Source: Pseudomonas sp. 7P_10.2_Bac1 (GTDB lineage Bacteria > Pseudomonadota > Gammaproteobacteria > Pseudomonadales > Pseudomonadaceae). From it: 64,000 nt of DNA. The stretch spans positions 1 through 64,000 of the forward strand of contig NZ_JANLNV010000051.1 in NCBI RefSeq assembly GCF_025465935.1. The letters run 5' to 3'. Shown one piece after another: positions 52,407 to 59,834 of the stretch (positions are counted from its first letter, which is position 1; each line of letters opens with the position of its first letter). The notes under the pieces were generated by a model that did no database searches, had not been told where the DNA came from, and saw nothing but the letters and a program-made list of their open reading frames with translations. Made by a program: the position numbers and the translations under genes.

Positions 52407-53177
52407 TTAAAAGCCTGGAACGATCTGGCCTTTGTAACGGGTCAGGATGAACTGGCGCACGGCATCAGAGTGCAAGGCTTTGGCCAGCTTCTGGATGCCT
52501 GGGTCGTTGATGTTGTCCGGGCGAGCCACCAGATACTCGACGTACAGGTCCTTGCCCTTCTCGACAATCAACGCGCTGTTGGTGTCGATGCCGGCTTCCA
52601 GCGCGTAGTTGGCAAACACAAAGGCCAGGTCCACCTGGCTCACGGAACGGGCCAGCATCGCCCCTTCCAGCTCACGGATTTTCAAGTGTTTGGGGTTGGT
52701 CACGATGTCGCGAGTCGTCGACTGCGGGTTGCCAGGCTCTTTGAGCGTGATCAGCTTGGCTTCTTCAAGCAGCACCAAGGCACGGCCTGCATTGACCGGA
52801 TCATTGGGGATAGCCACTGAAGCGCCGTCTTTCAACTCGGCAATGTTTTTGATTTTGGTCGAATACGCGCCAAACGGCTCGATATGCACACCCACTACCG
52901 GGACCAGATCGGTATGGCGTTCCTTGTTGTACTCATCCAGAAATGGCCGGTATTGGTAGTAGTTGGCGTCGATGTTTTTTAGCGCGAGCTGTTGGTTGGG
53001 CTGAATAAAGTCGTTGAACACTTTGATCTGCAGATCAACGCCTTCCTTGGCCAACTCAGGCTTCACAAACTCCAGGATTTCGGCATGCGGCACCGGTGTG
53101 GCACCGACCACCAGTTTTTCATCGGCCTGCGCGCCAAACGCGGCCATCACGGCGACCAGGGCAAGAAGCTTTTTCAT
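52407..53177 (-). CDS. metQ: MetQ/NlpA-family ABC substrate-binding protein
   Basis: 256 residues with a Sec signal (LLALVAVMAAFGAQA) and no lipobox cysteine, unlike many MetQ lipoproteins. Family features: VGATPVPHAEILEFVKPELA, NDFIQPNQQLALKNIDANYY and QYRPFLDEYNKE, VPVVGVHIEPFGAYSTKIKN, VAIPNDPVNAGRALVLLEEA. It should bind methionine or an oxidised/derivative thioether. Downstream of metI (34 bp gap) in an operon that starts with an SfnB-like gene; no metN ATPase gene is present. Confidence 0.9.
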   Translation of the reverse strand: MKKLLALVAVMAAFGAQADEKLVVGATPVPHAEILEFVKPELAKEGVDLQIKVFNDFIQPNQQLALKNIDANYYQYRPFLDEYNKERHTDLVPVVGVHIEPFGAYSTKIKNIAELKDGASVAIPNDPVNAGRALVLLEEAKLITLKEPGNPQSTTRDIVTNPKHLKIRELEGAMLARSVSQVDLAFVFANYALEAGIDTNSALIVEKGKDLYVEYLVARPDNINDPGIQKLAKALHSDAVRQFILTRYKGQIVPGF

Positions 53178-53211
53178 TGCACAAACTCCGAACTATTGGG
53201 AATGAGCCGTC

Positions 53212-53877
53212 TCAACGACGGCTGAAATGGGAAACCAGACGATCGCCGGTCATTTGCAGCCCTTGCACCAGCAACACCAGCAAGGCCACGGTGACCACCA
53301 TGACGTCGGTCTGAAAACGCTGATAACCGAAGCGAATCGCCAGATCCCCGAGGCCGCCACCGCCGATCACGCCTGCCATCGCGGTGTAATCGACCAGCAC
53401 GATGGCGGTCACAGTGACGGCTGCAATCAGCCCCGGACGTGATTCGGGCAACAAGGTGTGCCAGATGATTTGCCAGGTCGTGGCGCCCATCGACTGGGTA
53501 GCCTCCACCAGGCCACGGTCGACTTCACGCAACGCGGTTTCCACCAGCCGCGCGAAGAACGGTGTACACCCCACCACCAACGGCGGAATGGCGCCTGCCA
53601 CCCCCAGCGAAGTGCCGGTGATCAAGGTGGTGACCGGGATCAACACGATCAGCAAAATGATGAAAGGCAGCGAACGCAAGATATTCACGACCATCGACAG
53701 CACCCGATAGATACCGGGCTTGGCGTGCAACTGCTGCTTGCCGGTGAGGTACAGCAACACCCCCAGCGGCAAGCCGAGCAACACGGTAAACCCCAGTGCC
53801 ATGCCGAGCATGCTCAGGGTGTCGAGGCAGGCCTGGCCGATTTCCGGCCAGTTAATGTTGCTCAGCAGTTCGCCCAT
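53212..53877 (-). CDS. metI: MetI-family methionine ABC permease
   Basis: 221 residues, five to six helices. Seen are DTLSMLGMALGFTVLLGLPL, LRSLPFIILLIVLIPVTTLI and the EAA loop EVDRGLVEATQSMGATTWQI, then DYTAMAGVIGGGGLGDLAIR. The gene begins 2 bp after the SfnB-like stop. As MetI needs MetN to work, the protein must borrow an ATPase encoded elsewhere. Confidence 0.92.
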   Translation of the reverse strand: MGELLSNINWPEIGQACLDTLSMLGMALGFTVLLGLPLGVLLYLTGKQQLHAKPGIYRVLSMVVNILRSLPFIILLIVLIPVTTLITGTSLGVAGAIPPLVVGCTPFFARLVETALREVDRGLVEATQSMGATTWQIIWHTLLPESRPGLIAAVTVTAIVLVDYTAMAGVIGGGGLGDLAIRFGYQRFQTDVMVVTVALLVLLVQGLQMTGDRLVSHFSRR

Positions 53878-53879
53878 GG

Positions 53880-55103
53880 TTATGACCAGTCATGGCGCGG
53901 CGGGTTGACTCCGTTCAGTAACCAGTTGCCGACCACGTGGTACTTCCAGCGTACCGGGTCATGCAAGGTGTGCACGCGAGCATTACGCCAATGGCGGTCA
54001 TGGTTGTGGCGCGCCAGCGAAGAGCGGGTGCCACCCAGTTCAAACAGGCGGGTACTGGCTTCCAGGGCAATTTCTGTGGTCAGCACCTTTGCCTTGGCCA
54101 CTGCCACCGAGGCACGCGCCACGCCGTCCTCATCGGGTGCTGCACGCACGCTGTCGATGACTCGCCCCGCTCGCTCGAGCAAAGCTTCGGAGGCGTCCAG
54201 TTGAATGCTCAATTTACCGATCTGGATGATCGTCAGCGGGTCTTCACTGGCTTTATCCAGCCCTGAGTCGATCCATGGGCGCGCGTGATCGCGTACAAAG
54301 CTCAGGGTGTCGCGCAGTGCCGCGCGGGCAATACCTGCATCAATGGCGGCGGTGGTGATTTGGGCAATCGGCCCGGCCAGGGTCGGGTTTTCATAAGACT
54401 GATAGGACTTGAACACGTTGGATGCCGGTACCCGCAGGTTGTCCGCCAGGACGGTGCCGCTGGCAGTGTTGCGCTGGCCGATGCTCGACCAGTCATCCAC
54501 CACAGTCAGGCCCGGCGTGCGGCGCGGCACGAACGCCAAATGCGCCTTGTCTTCGGTGTTCAGCGCCAGCACACCCAACCAATGGGCGTACAGCGAACCG
54601 GTGCAATAGCCTTTGCGGCCATTGATCACCACGTCATCGCCTTCAGTGACAAAACGGGTCTGGATGTCTTGTACGGTCTTGCCGCCGGTTTCGGAAATGG
54701 CGTTGGCAAAACGGTTGCCCTTGAGCGCCAGTGCGAAGAACCGGGCCTTCTGCTCATGGGTACCTTGCAGGCGAATGTCTTCGAGCAGGCAGTAATGGTT
54801 TTGCGGGATCTGCCCGAGCGAAGCGTCGGCAGCTGAAATAATAGTGATCACTTCAGCCACCGTGGCAAACGACACCTCAGCACCGCCATATTCCTTGGGC
54901 ACGGTAATGCCCCACAGACCACTGTTGGAGAACACATCCACCACCTCGGCGGGCACTTCACGCAGGCGATCACGCTCAGCATCACCTTCGAGTAAAAATG
55001 CAGCGACTTTGTGGGCAACTTCAATGGCCTCTGCGTCCGTGCGGATAACATGGGCATCAGGGGCAGACAGTGGGTAATGGGCGTCGGCAGGGGTGTTCGA
55101 CAT
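53880..55103 (-). CDS. SfnB family sulfur-acquisition oxidoreductase
   Basis: 407 residues, acyl-CoA dehydrogenase fold; the closest of the three paralogues to SfnB as recalled. Features: NSGLWGITVPKEYGGAEVSF, AADASLGQIPQNHYCLLEDI, RKGYCTGSLYAHWLGVLALN, SIGQRNTASGTVLADNLRVP and the end NHDRHWRNARVHTLHDPVRW. First gene of an operon with metI and metQ, driven by a sigma-54 promoter at 55163-55180 and an enhancer-type element at 55243-55279. Confidence 0.88.
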   Translation of the reverse strand: MSNTPADAHYPLSAPDAHVIRTDAEAIEVAHKVAAFLLEGDAERDRLREVPAEVVDVFSNSGLWGITVPKEYGGAEVSFATVAEVITIISAADASLGQIPQNHYCLLEDIRLQGTHEQKARFFALALKGNRFANAISETGGKTVQDIQTRFVTEGDDVVINGRKGYCTGSLYAHWLGVLALNTEDKAHLAFVPRRTPGLTVVDDWSSIGQRNTASGTVLADNLRVPASNVFKSYQSYENPTLAGPIAQITTAAIDAGIARAALRDTLSFVRDHARPWIDSGLDKASEDPLTIIQIGKLSIQLDASEALLERAGRVIDSVRAAPDEDGVARASVAVAKAKVLTTEIALEASTRLFELGGTRSSLARHNHDRHWRNARVHTLHDPVRWKYHVVGNWLLNGVNPPRHDWS

Positions 55104-55162
55104 GGTGTTCTCACTCTTTACGCGTGTTTAATCGCCAACAGGTGCGATCGTTATTCACAACA

Positions 55163-55180
55163 GAGCAGAATCCATGCCAC
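55163..55180 (-). promoter_or_regulatory. Sigma-54 promoter of the SfnB-MetI-MetQ operon
   Basis: Minus-strand GTGGCATGGATTCTGCTC: TGGCATG-N4-CTGCT with GG-N10-GC spacing, 62 bp before the start codon. Confidence 0.7.
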
Positions 55181-55242
55181 ATATTTTTTGCTTTAAATAC
55201 AACAACTTAGGTTTTATGCGCAGTTTGCATAGTTGGCCTGGC

Positions 55243-55279
55243 AACAGTCTGTATAGCAACTGTTGCAGGGGCAACACCT
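55243..55279. promoter_or_regulatory. Enhancer-type site, three TGTTG/CAACA half-sites
   Basis: CAACAGT (55243-55249), ten bases, then ACTGTTGCAGGGGCAACACC (55260-55279). Geometry and flanking bases (CAACAGTCTGT at the left) repeat those at 49357-49393. It is centred about 104 bp from the -12 GC. Confidence 0.7.
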
Positions 55280-55422
55280 GCAAACCCTGTGGGAACAAAG
55301 GCGTGCCAGCGGGGCCGAGGAATGCCTATTGGTTATCGCCCAATCAGGATCTGTCATTAGTCAGCATCCCGGACAAAAATTAAAGTGAGCGACCAAAAAG
55401 CCTGATTTTCAAGGACGCTTAC

Positions 55423-57006
55423 ATGACTCAGATTACCGGCCAGAACTTCATTGGCGGCCAGCGCAGCAGTGCAGGCTCTGTTCATTTGCAAAGCCTGGAT
55501 GCAAGCACTGGTGATGCACTGCCGTATCAATTTGTGCAGGCCACCGAGGCCGAGGTTGATGCGGCGGCCAAGGCTGCCAGCGCGGCCTTCCCGACGTTTC
55601 GCAGTTTGCCTGCCGTCCGCCGTGCCGAGTTTCTGGAGGCTATCGCCGAAGAGATCGATGCGCTGGGGGATGAGTTCGTGGCCATCGTCTGCCGCGAAAC
55701 GGCCCTGCCCGCCGGTCGTATCCAGGGTGAGCGCGGGCGCACCAGCGGCCAGATGCGTCTGTTTGCCCAGGTTCTGCGACGCGGCGATTTCTATGGCGCG
55801 CGCATTGATCAGGCGTTGCCAGACCGTCAGCCACTGCCCCGCGTGGATCTGCGCCAATACCGCATCGGCGTCGGCCCGGTAGCAGTGTTTGGTGCCAGCA
55901 ACTTTCCACTGGCCTTTTCGACGGCCGGGGGCGACACCGCTGCGGCGTTCGCGGCGGGTTGCCCGGTGGTGTTCAAGGCCCATAGCGGGCACATGGCAAC
56001 CGCAGAACAGGTGGCGCTGGCCATTGTGCGGGCGGCCGAGCGCACAGGCATGCCAGCGGGCGTGTTCAACATGATCTACGGCGCCGGAGTCGGCGCAACA
56101 CTGGTCAAGCACCCGGCAATTCAAGCGGTCGGCTTTACCGGCTCGCTGTCGGGTGGCCGCGCCCTGTGTGACATGGCCGCTGCGCGCCCGCAACCAATCC
56201 CGGTGTTTGCCGAGATGTCGAGTATCAATCCGGTGGTGCTGCTGCCCGAAGCCTTGAAGCAGCGCGGCGAGCAGATCGCCAAAGACCTGGGAAGCTCAGT
56301 GATGCTCGGCGCCGGTCAGTTCTGCACCAGCCCGGGCCTGGTACTGGGCATTGCCTCGCCGGAATTCAACGCGTTCGTTGATGCTCTGGGGCAGTTTTTC
56401 AGCACTCAACCGGCGCACACGCTACTCAATGCCGGTGGCCTCAAGAGCTACACCAAAGGCTTGAATAATCTGGCCTCGGTCGAGGGTATCCGCCACCTGG
56501 CCGGCTCCGCACAACAGGGCAATCAGGCACACCCGCAACTGTTCCAGGCAGACGCCAGCCTGTTGATCGGCGGTGCCGAGGTCTTGCAAGAGGAAGTATT
56601 TGGGCCGACTACCATCGTCGTTGAAGTGGCAGACCGGGCGCAGTTGCTGCAAGCATTGCACAGCCTGCATGGGCAACTGACCGCCACCCTGATCAGTGAA
56701 CCGGCTGATCTGCAAGCGTTTGCCGAGGTGGTGCCGGTACTGGAACACAAGGCGGGTCGCCTGCTGATCAACGGTTACCCGACCGGGGTTGAGGTGTGCG
56801 ACGCCATGGTTCATGGCGGGCCTTACCCGGCGACTTCGGATGCCCGCGGGACCTCGGTCGGCAGCTTGGCCATCGACCGTTTCTTGCGCCCGGTATGCTT
56901 CCAGAACTATCCGGACAGCCTGTTGCCAGATGCATTGAAAAACGCCAACCCGCTGGGCATCCAGCGCCTGCTCAACGGTCAGCCAAGCCGCGAGGCGCTG
57001 AACTGA
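55423..57006 (+). CDS. NADP-type aldehyde dehydrogenase (2-oxoglutarate semialdehyde class)
   Basis: 527 residues. Catalytic Cys in GAGQFCTSPGLVLG and general-base Glu in VFAEMSSINPVVLL; nucleotide site VFGASNFPLAFSTAGGDTAA and FTGSLSGGRALCDM. Length and the NFPLAFS motif match the 2,5-dioxovalerate (alpha-ketoglutaric semialdehyde) dehydrogenase group. It is divergent from the SfnB-MetI-MetQ operon and shares its 319-bp control region, but no sigma-54 element was found in this direction. Its substrate may come from sugar-acid or hydroxyproline breakdown, or it may serve the sulfur genes. Confidence 0.88.
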   Translation: MTQITGQNFIGGQRSSAGSVHLQSLDASTGDALPYQFVQATEAEVDAAAKAASAAFPTFRSLPAVRRAEFLEAIAEEIDALGDEFVAIVCRETALPAGRIQGERGRTSGQMRLFAQVLRRGDFYGARIDQALPDRQPLPRVDLRQYRIGVGPVAVFGASNFPLAFSTAGGDTAAAFAAGCPVVFKAHSGHMATAEQVALAIVRAAERTGMPAGVFNMIYGAGVGATLVKHPAIQAVGFTGSLSGGRALCDMAAARPQPIPVFAEMSSINPVVLLPEALKQRGEQIAKDLGSSVMLGAGQFCTSPGLVLGIASPEFNAFVDALGQFFSTQPAHTLLNAGGLKSYTKGLNNLASVEGIRHLAGSAQQGNQAHPQLFQADASLLIGGAEVLQEEVFGPTTIVVEVADRAQLLQALHSLHGQLTATLISEPADLQAFAEVVPVLEHKAGRLLINGYPTGVEVCDAMVHGGPYPATSDARGTSVGSLAIDRFLRPVCFQNYPDSLLPDALKNANPLGIQRLLNGQPSREALN

Positions 57007-57009
57007 CGA

Positions 57010-57459
57010 TTATTGGTCAGCCGCGTAAATAACAGTTTGCGCGCTGTCCGGCGCCACGGACTTGAGGGTGAAGTAGGTGTCACCCTCATCCGTAAGGATC
57101 TCGTATTGCACCTTGCCAGGGACCCGATTCGACCCGCTGACGTGCTTGATGATTTTCAACACACGCTGGAATTTCACGTTCTGGGTGCCGTTCTGCGCGG
57201 GGCCGGTCAGCACGTTGACGGTCTGGAACCAGTCCTGATTCTTTTTGTGCGACACCAGGGTGTCGGTCAGCGCTTCGAAGCGCTCAAGACGGGTAAAGCC
57301 CCACAAGGTTTGTTCGGCAGCTGCCTTGCCCGGTGCATTTGAGCCGGTAAATACAAACAGATTAATGGCCGGATTGTCTTCACAAAAAAAATCGTAAGGC
57401 ACCAGCCCATCGACCATTTTCTTGCCCGCGACAAAGCCTTTTTTATGCACCAGAAACAT
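57010..57459 (-). CDS. Hypothetical protein, 149 residues
   Basis: Not recognised. The start at 57459 (MFLVHKKGFVAGKKMV) has GGAGG five bases upstream and is preferred to a GTG 12 bases earlier. The protein is soluble, without signal or helix, and of mixed alpha/beta composition (LFVFTGSNAPGKAAAEQTLW; VSHKKNQDWFQTVNVLTGPA; GKVQYEILTDEGDTYFTLKS). It converges on the aldehyde dehydrogenase gene with 3 bp between the stops. Codon use looks native. Confidence 0.7.
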   Translation of the reverse strand: MFLVHKKGFVAGKKMVDGLVPYDFFCEDNPAINLFVFTGSNAPGKAAAEQTLWGFTRLERFEALTDTLVSHKKNQDWFQTVNVLTGPAQNGTQNVKFQRVLKIIKHVSGSNRVPGKVQYEILTDEGDTYFTLKSVAPDSAQTVIYAADQ

Positions 57460-57578
57460 GTCCACCTCCACTCAATGGCCTTACCAAAACATCAGACAGT
57501 GCTGAGCTGAAAGTCTACTGGTGCAAGGCGTACAGAGCCGTCAAGGCTATGTAATATCGTGTAAAGATCATAAAACCC

Positions 57579-57646
57579 GTAGGAGCGAGCTGGCCTCGCG
57601 ATCTTTTGATCTTTTAATAAATCGCGAGGCCAGCCCGCCCCTACAG
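57579..57646. repeat. REP doublet overlapping the kinase stop codon
   Basis: GTAGGAGCGAGCTGGCCTCG and the inverse CGAGGCCAGCCCGCCCCTAC flank CGATCTTTTGATCTTTTAAT. Both arms carry GGCC in place of the usual TTGCC/GCAAG, a compensated change that keeps pairing. The right end supplies the TAG stop of the histidine kinase gene. Confidence 0.8.
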
Positions 57647-58918
57647 AGGGTCTTGGGGCAGGCAGATTTCGACGGTCAGGCCGCCGGATGGCTGGTTGTA
57701 GGCGACGATGGTGCCGCCGTGCATTTCCACCGACCGTGAAGCAATCGCCAGACCCAGGCCAAAACCGCCACTGGGTTCACTGGCTCCGCGCTCGAAGGGC
57801 TGGAAAATGCTCTTGAGGCGTTGTTCTTCAACGCCTGGGCCCTGATCGGTGATCTGTACCTGCAGGCTGTTGCCCGCCAGATTGATCTGAGCGTTTACCC
57901 GCACCTGAGTGCCGGGCCGCGTATGGCGAACAGCGTTGCGAATCACGTTTTCGAAGCAGCGATACAACAACTCGCCACTCACCCGGCTGACAAACGGCGG
58001 ACACGCCTGCAACGTGACCTCGCACTGTTTGACCCCGGCTTCAAATTGCGCATCTTCAACGATCAACCTTAACAATTCGATGATGTCGACCAGTTCACGC
58101 TCGATACTGTCGGGCCGCCCCTGGACACGGGCCAGGGTCAGCAGCGCTTCAATGAGGGTGTCCATGCGCACCGACTCGCGCTCGATACGCTCCACCATCT
58201 CGCGGCGCCCCGGGTCCTGATGCAACAGCCCGATGGCCACTTGCATGCGGGTCAACGGTGAGCGCAACTCGTGGGAGATGTCATGCAGCAGGCTCTGTTG
58301 AGCCTCGACCAGCAGCCGCAACTGGTTGGCCATGCGGTCACAGTCTTCGGCCAGGTCGACGATTTCATCACGCCGCCCGCCCATCATCGGTTTGACTCGC
58401 GTGCCGAAGCGTCCCTGAGCCACGTCACTCATGGCGCGACGCAGGAAGGTCAGCGGCCAGGTCAGGTAAAAGGCCATGTAACCGCTGAACAGCGCACTCA
58501 TCACCGTGCCGATGATCAACGGCATCAAGCCCGGTCCTTCCCCCAGGCCAGGCCCTCCTTCTCCGTGCTCCCCCGGCGCGCGGGTAGATCTGAGAAATAA
58601 TTCGATGCCTTCACGGCTGAGCACCGCCCGCTCGAACACCGGATGCAACACGGGCGATCCGGCCAGCAACTCTCCGCTGCTGTCATAGATGCCAATGGCC
58701 TGGTCATCGGGGTGCCGCCAGACGGTGAGCAGTTGCATGCCAGACTCGACACCAAAGGACTCTAGCAGGTGAATTTCGCTGGTCAGAATGGTGTCGAGGT
58801 GCGGATCTCCCGGCTTGGATTTGCTGAGTATCACAAACCCCATGCCGACAAAAAACGTCAAGGTGGTGGCCAGCCAGAACGCCAGGAACAGCTTCCAGAA
58901 CAGTCGACTTGCTTTCAT
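57641..58918 (-). CDS. Cpx-like sensor histidine kinase
   Basis: 425 residues. TM1 is LFLAFWLATTLTFFVGMGFV; a periplasmic domain of about 100 residues includes a Gly-rich loop (GEHGEGGPGLGEGPG). TM2, HAMP (LRRAMSDVAQGRFGTRVKPM), H-box LLHDISHELRSPLTRMQVAI, N-box IRNAVRHTRPG and FGLGLAIASRS follow. The arrangement and sequence fit the CpxA/CpxS envelope-stress group. It overlaps the regulator stop by one base. The divergent gene is a BamA paralogue, consistent with envelope sensing. Confidence 0.9.
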   Translation of the reverse strand: MKASRLFWKLFLAFWLATTLTFFVGMGFVILSKSKPGDPHLDTILTSEIHLLESFGVESGMQLLTVWRHPDDQAIGIYDSSGELLAGSPVLHPVFERAVLSREGIELFLRSTRAPGEHGEGGPGLGEGPGLMPLIIGTVMSALFSGYMAFYLTWPLTFLRRAMSDVAQGRFGTRVKPMMGGRRDEIVDLAEDCDRMANQLRLLVEAQQSLLHDISHELRSPLTRMQVAIGLLHQDPGRREMVERIERESVRMDTLIEALLTLARVQGRPDSIERELVDIIELLRLIVEDAQFEAGVKQCEVTLQACPPFVSRVSGELLYRCFENVIRNAVRHTRPGTQVRVNAQINLAGNSLQVQITDQGPGVEEQRLKSIFQPFERGASEPSGGFGLGLAIASRSVEMHGGTIVAYNQPSGGLTVEICLPQDPL

Positions 58919-59604
58919 TATTCAGCGATCAACAAATAACCCAGGCCACGTACGCTCTGGATCCAGGCTTTGGCATCAGGGCGCGGGCCGAGTTTTTGGC
59001 GGATGCTGCTGATGTGCACATCGATGCGTCGATCGTAACGGGTCAGCGGGCAACCCAGGGCGTTGAGCGACAGGTCTTGCTTGCTCACCACTTGCCCGGC
59101 GCATCGAGCCAGCTCTTCGAGCAGGCTGAATTCAGTGCTCGTCAGGCCCAGTTCCTGCCCCTGCCAAAGCGCCTGGCGTTTACCGGGCCAGAGCACCAAC
59201 TGACCGGTTTTGATCACCTCGCTGGCGGGCTGGTCCGTGGCAGGATTGACTCGGCGCATGATCGCCCGCAAGCGCGCTACCAGTTCACCCGGCGAGCTGG
59301 GCTTGGGCACGTAGTCATCCGCGCCCAGCTCAAGGCCGGTGATGCGGTCAATGTTGTCACCACGGGCGGTCAGCAGCACGACCGGGACCTGGCTGCGCGC
59401 ACGAATGCGCCGCAGGACTTCGATCCCAGACAAACGGGGCAGCATGACGTCCAGCACCACAATGCTGTAGCGCCCGGACAGCGCCTGAACTTCGCCCTCT
59501 TCACCGCTGTGTACGGCAGTTGCAGCAAAACCTTCTCGTTCCAGATATTCACTGAGTAATGCAGTCAGCTCCTGGTCATCATCGACGAGCAATACACGGA
59601 TCAT
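58918..59604 (-). CDS. Cpx-like OmpR-family response regulator
   Basis: 228 residues from MIRVLLVDDDQELTALLSEY; the 19-residue upstream extension is not used. Phospho-Asp in YSIVVLDVMLPRLSG, Lys in DDYVPKPSSPGELVARLRA; winged helix with LTSTEFSLLEELARCAGQVV and RYDRRIDVHISSIRQKLGPR. The tail is CpxR-like (IQSVRGLGYLLI). It is the first gene of the kinase operon and divergent (230 bp) from the bamA paralogue, a probable target. Confidence 0.92.
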   Translation of the reverse strand: MIRVLLVDDDQELTALLSEYLEREGFAATAVHSGEEGEVQALSGRYSIVVLDVMLPRLSGIEVLRRIRARSQVPVVLLTARGDNIDRITGLELGADDYVPKPSSPGELVARLRAIMRRVNPATDQPASEVIKTGQLVLWPGKRQALWQGQELGLTSTEFSLLEELARCAGQVVSKQDLSLNALGCPLTRYDRRIDVHISSIRQKLGPRPDAKAWIQSVRGLGYLLIAE

Positions 59605-59834
59605 GGCGAACTCTTGCAAAAGGGGTCCAGGCATTATCGTAGCTGAACTGTCCAGCGTCATCGCGTAACGCCAACCTTTACCTAACTTGACATTGGGTTA
59701 ACCGCACCAAACGCCCCGAGCTTTTATGCTGGCGCTCCACCCGCTTGCGTGCCTCGCGGAGCATGGCGTCTTGTCGAGTCATCTGCGCGCCCGCTAACGC
59801 TGCTTGTCGATGTGTTCTGGAAATAAAGATCTTG

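Noticed and set aside
55279..55422. Sigma-54 promoter for the aldehyde dehydrogenase gene
   Set aside because: TTGGTTATCGCCCAATC near 55330 lacks the -12 GC at the correct spacing.
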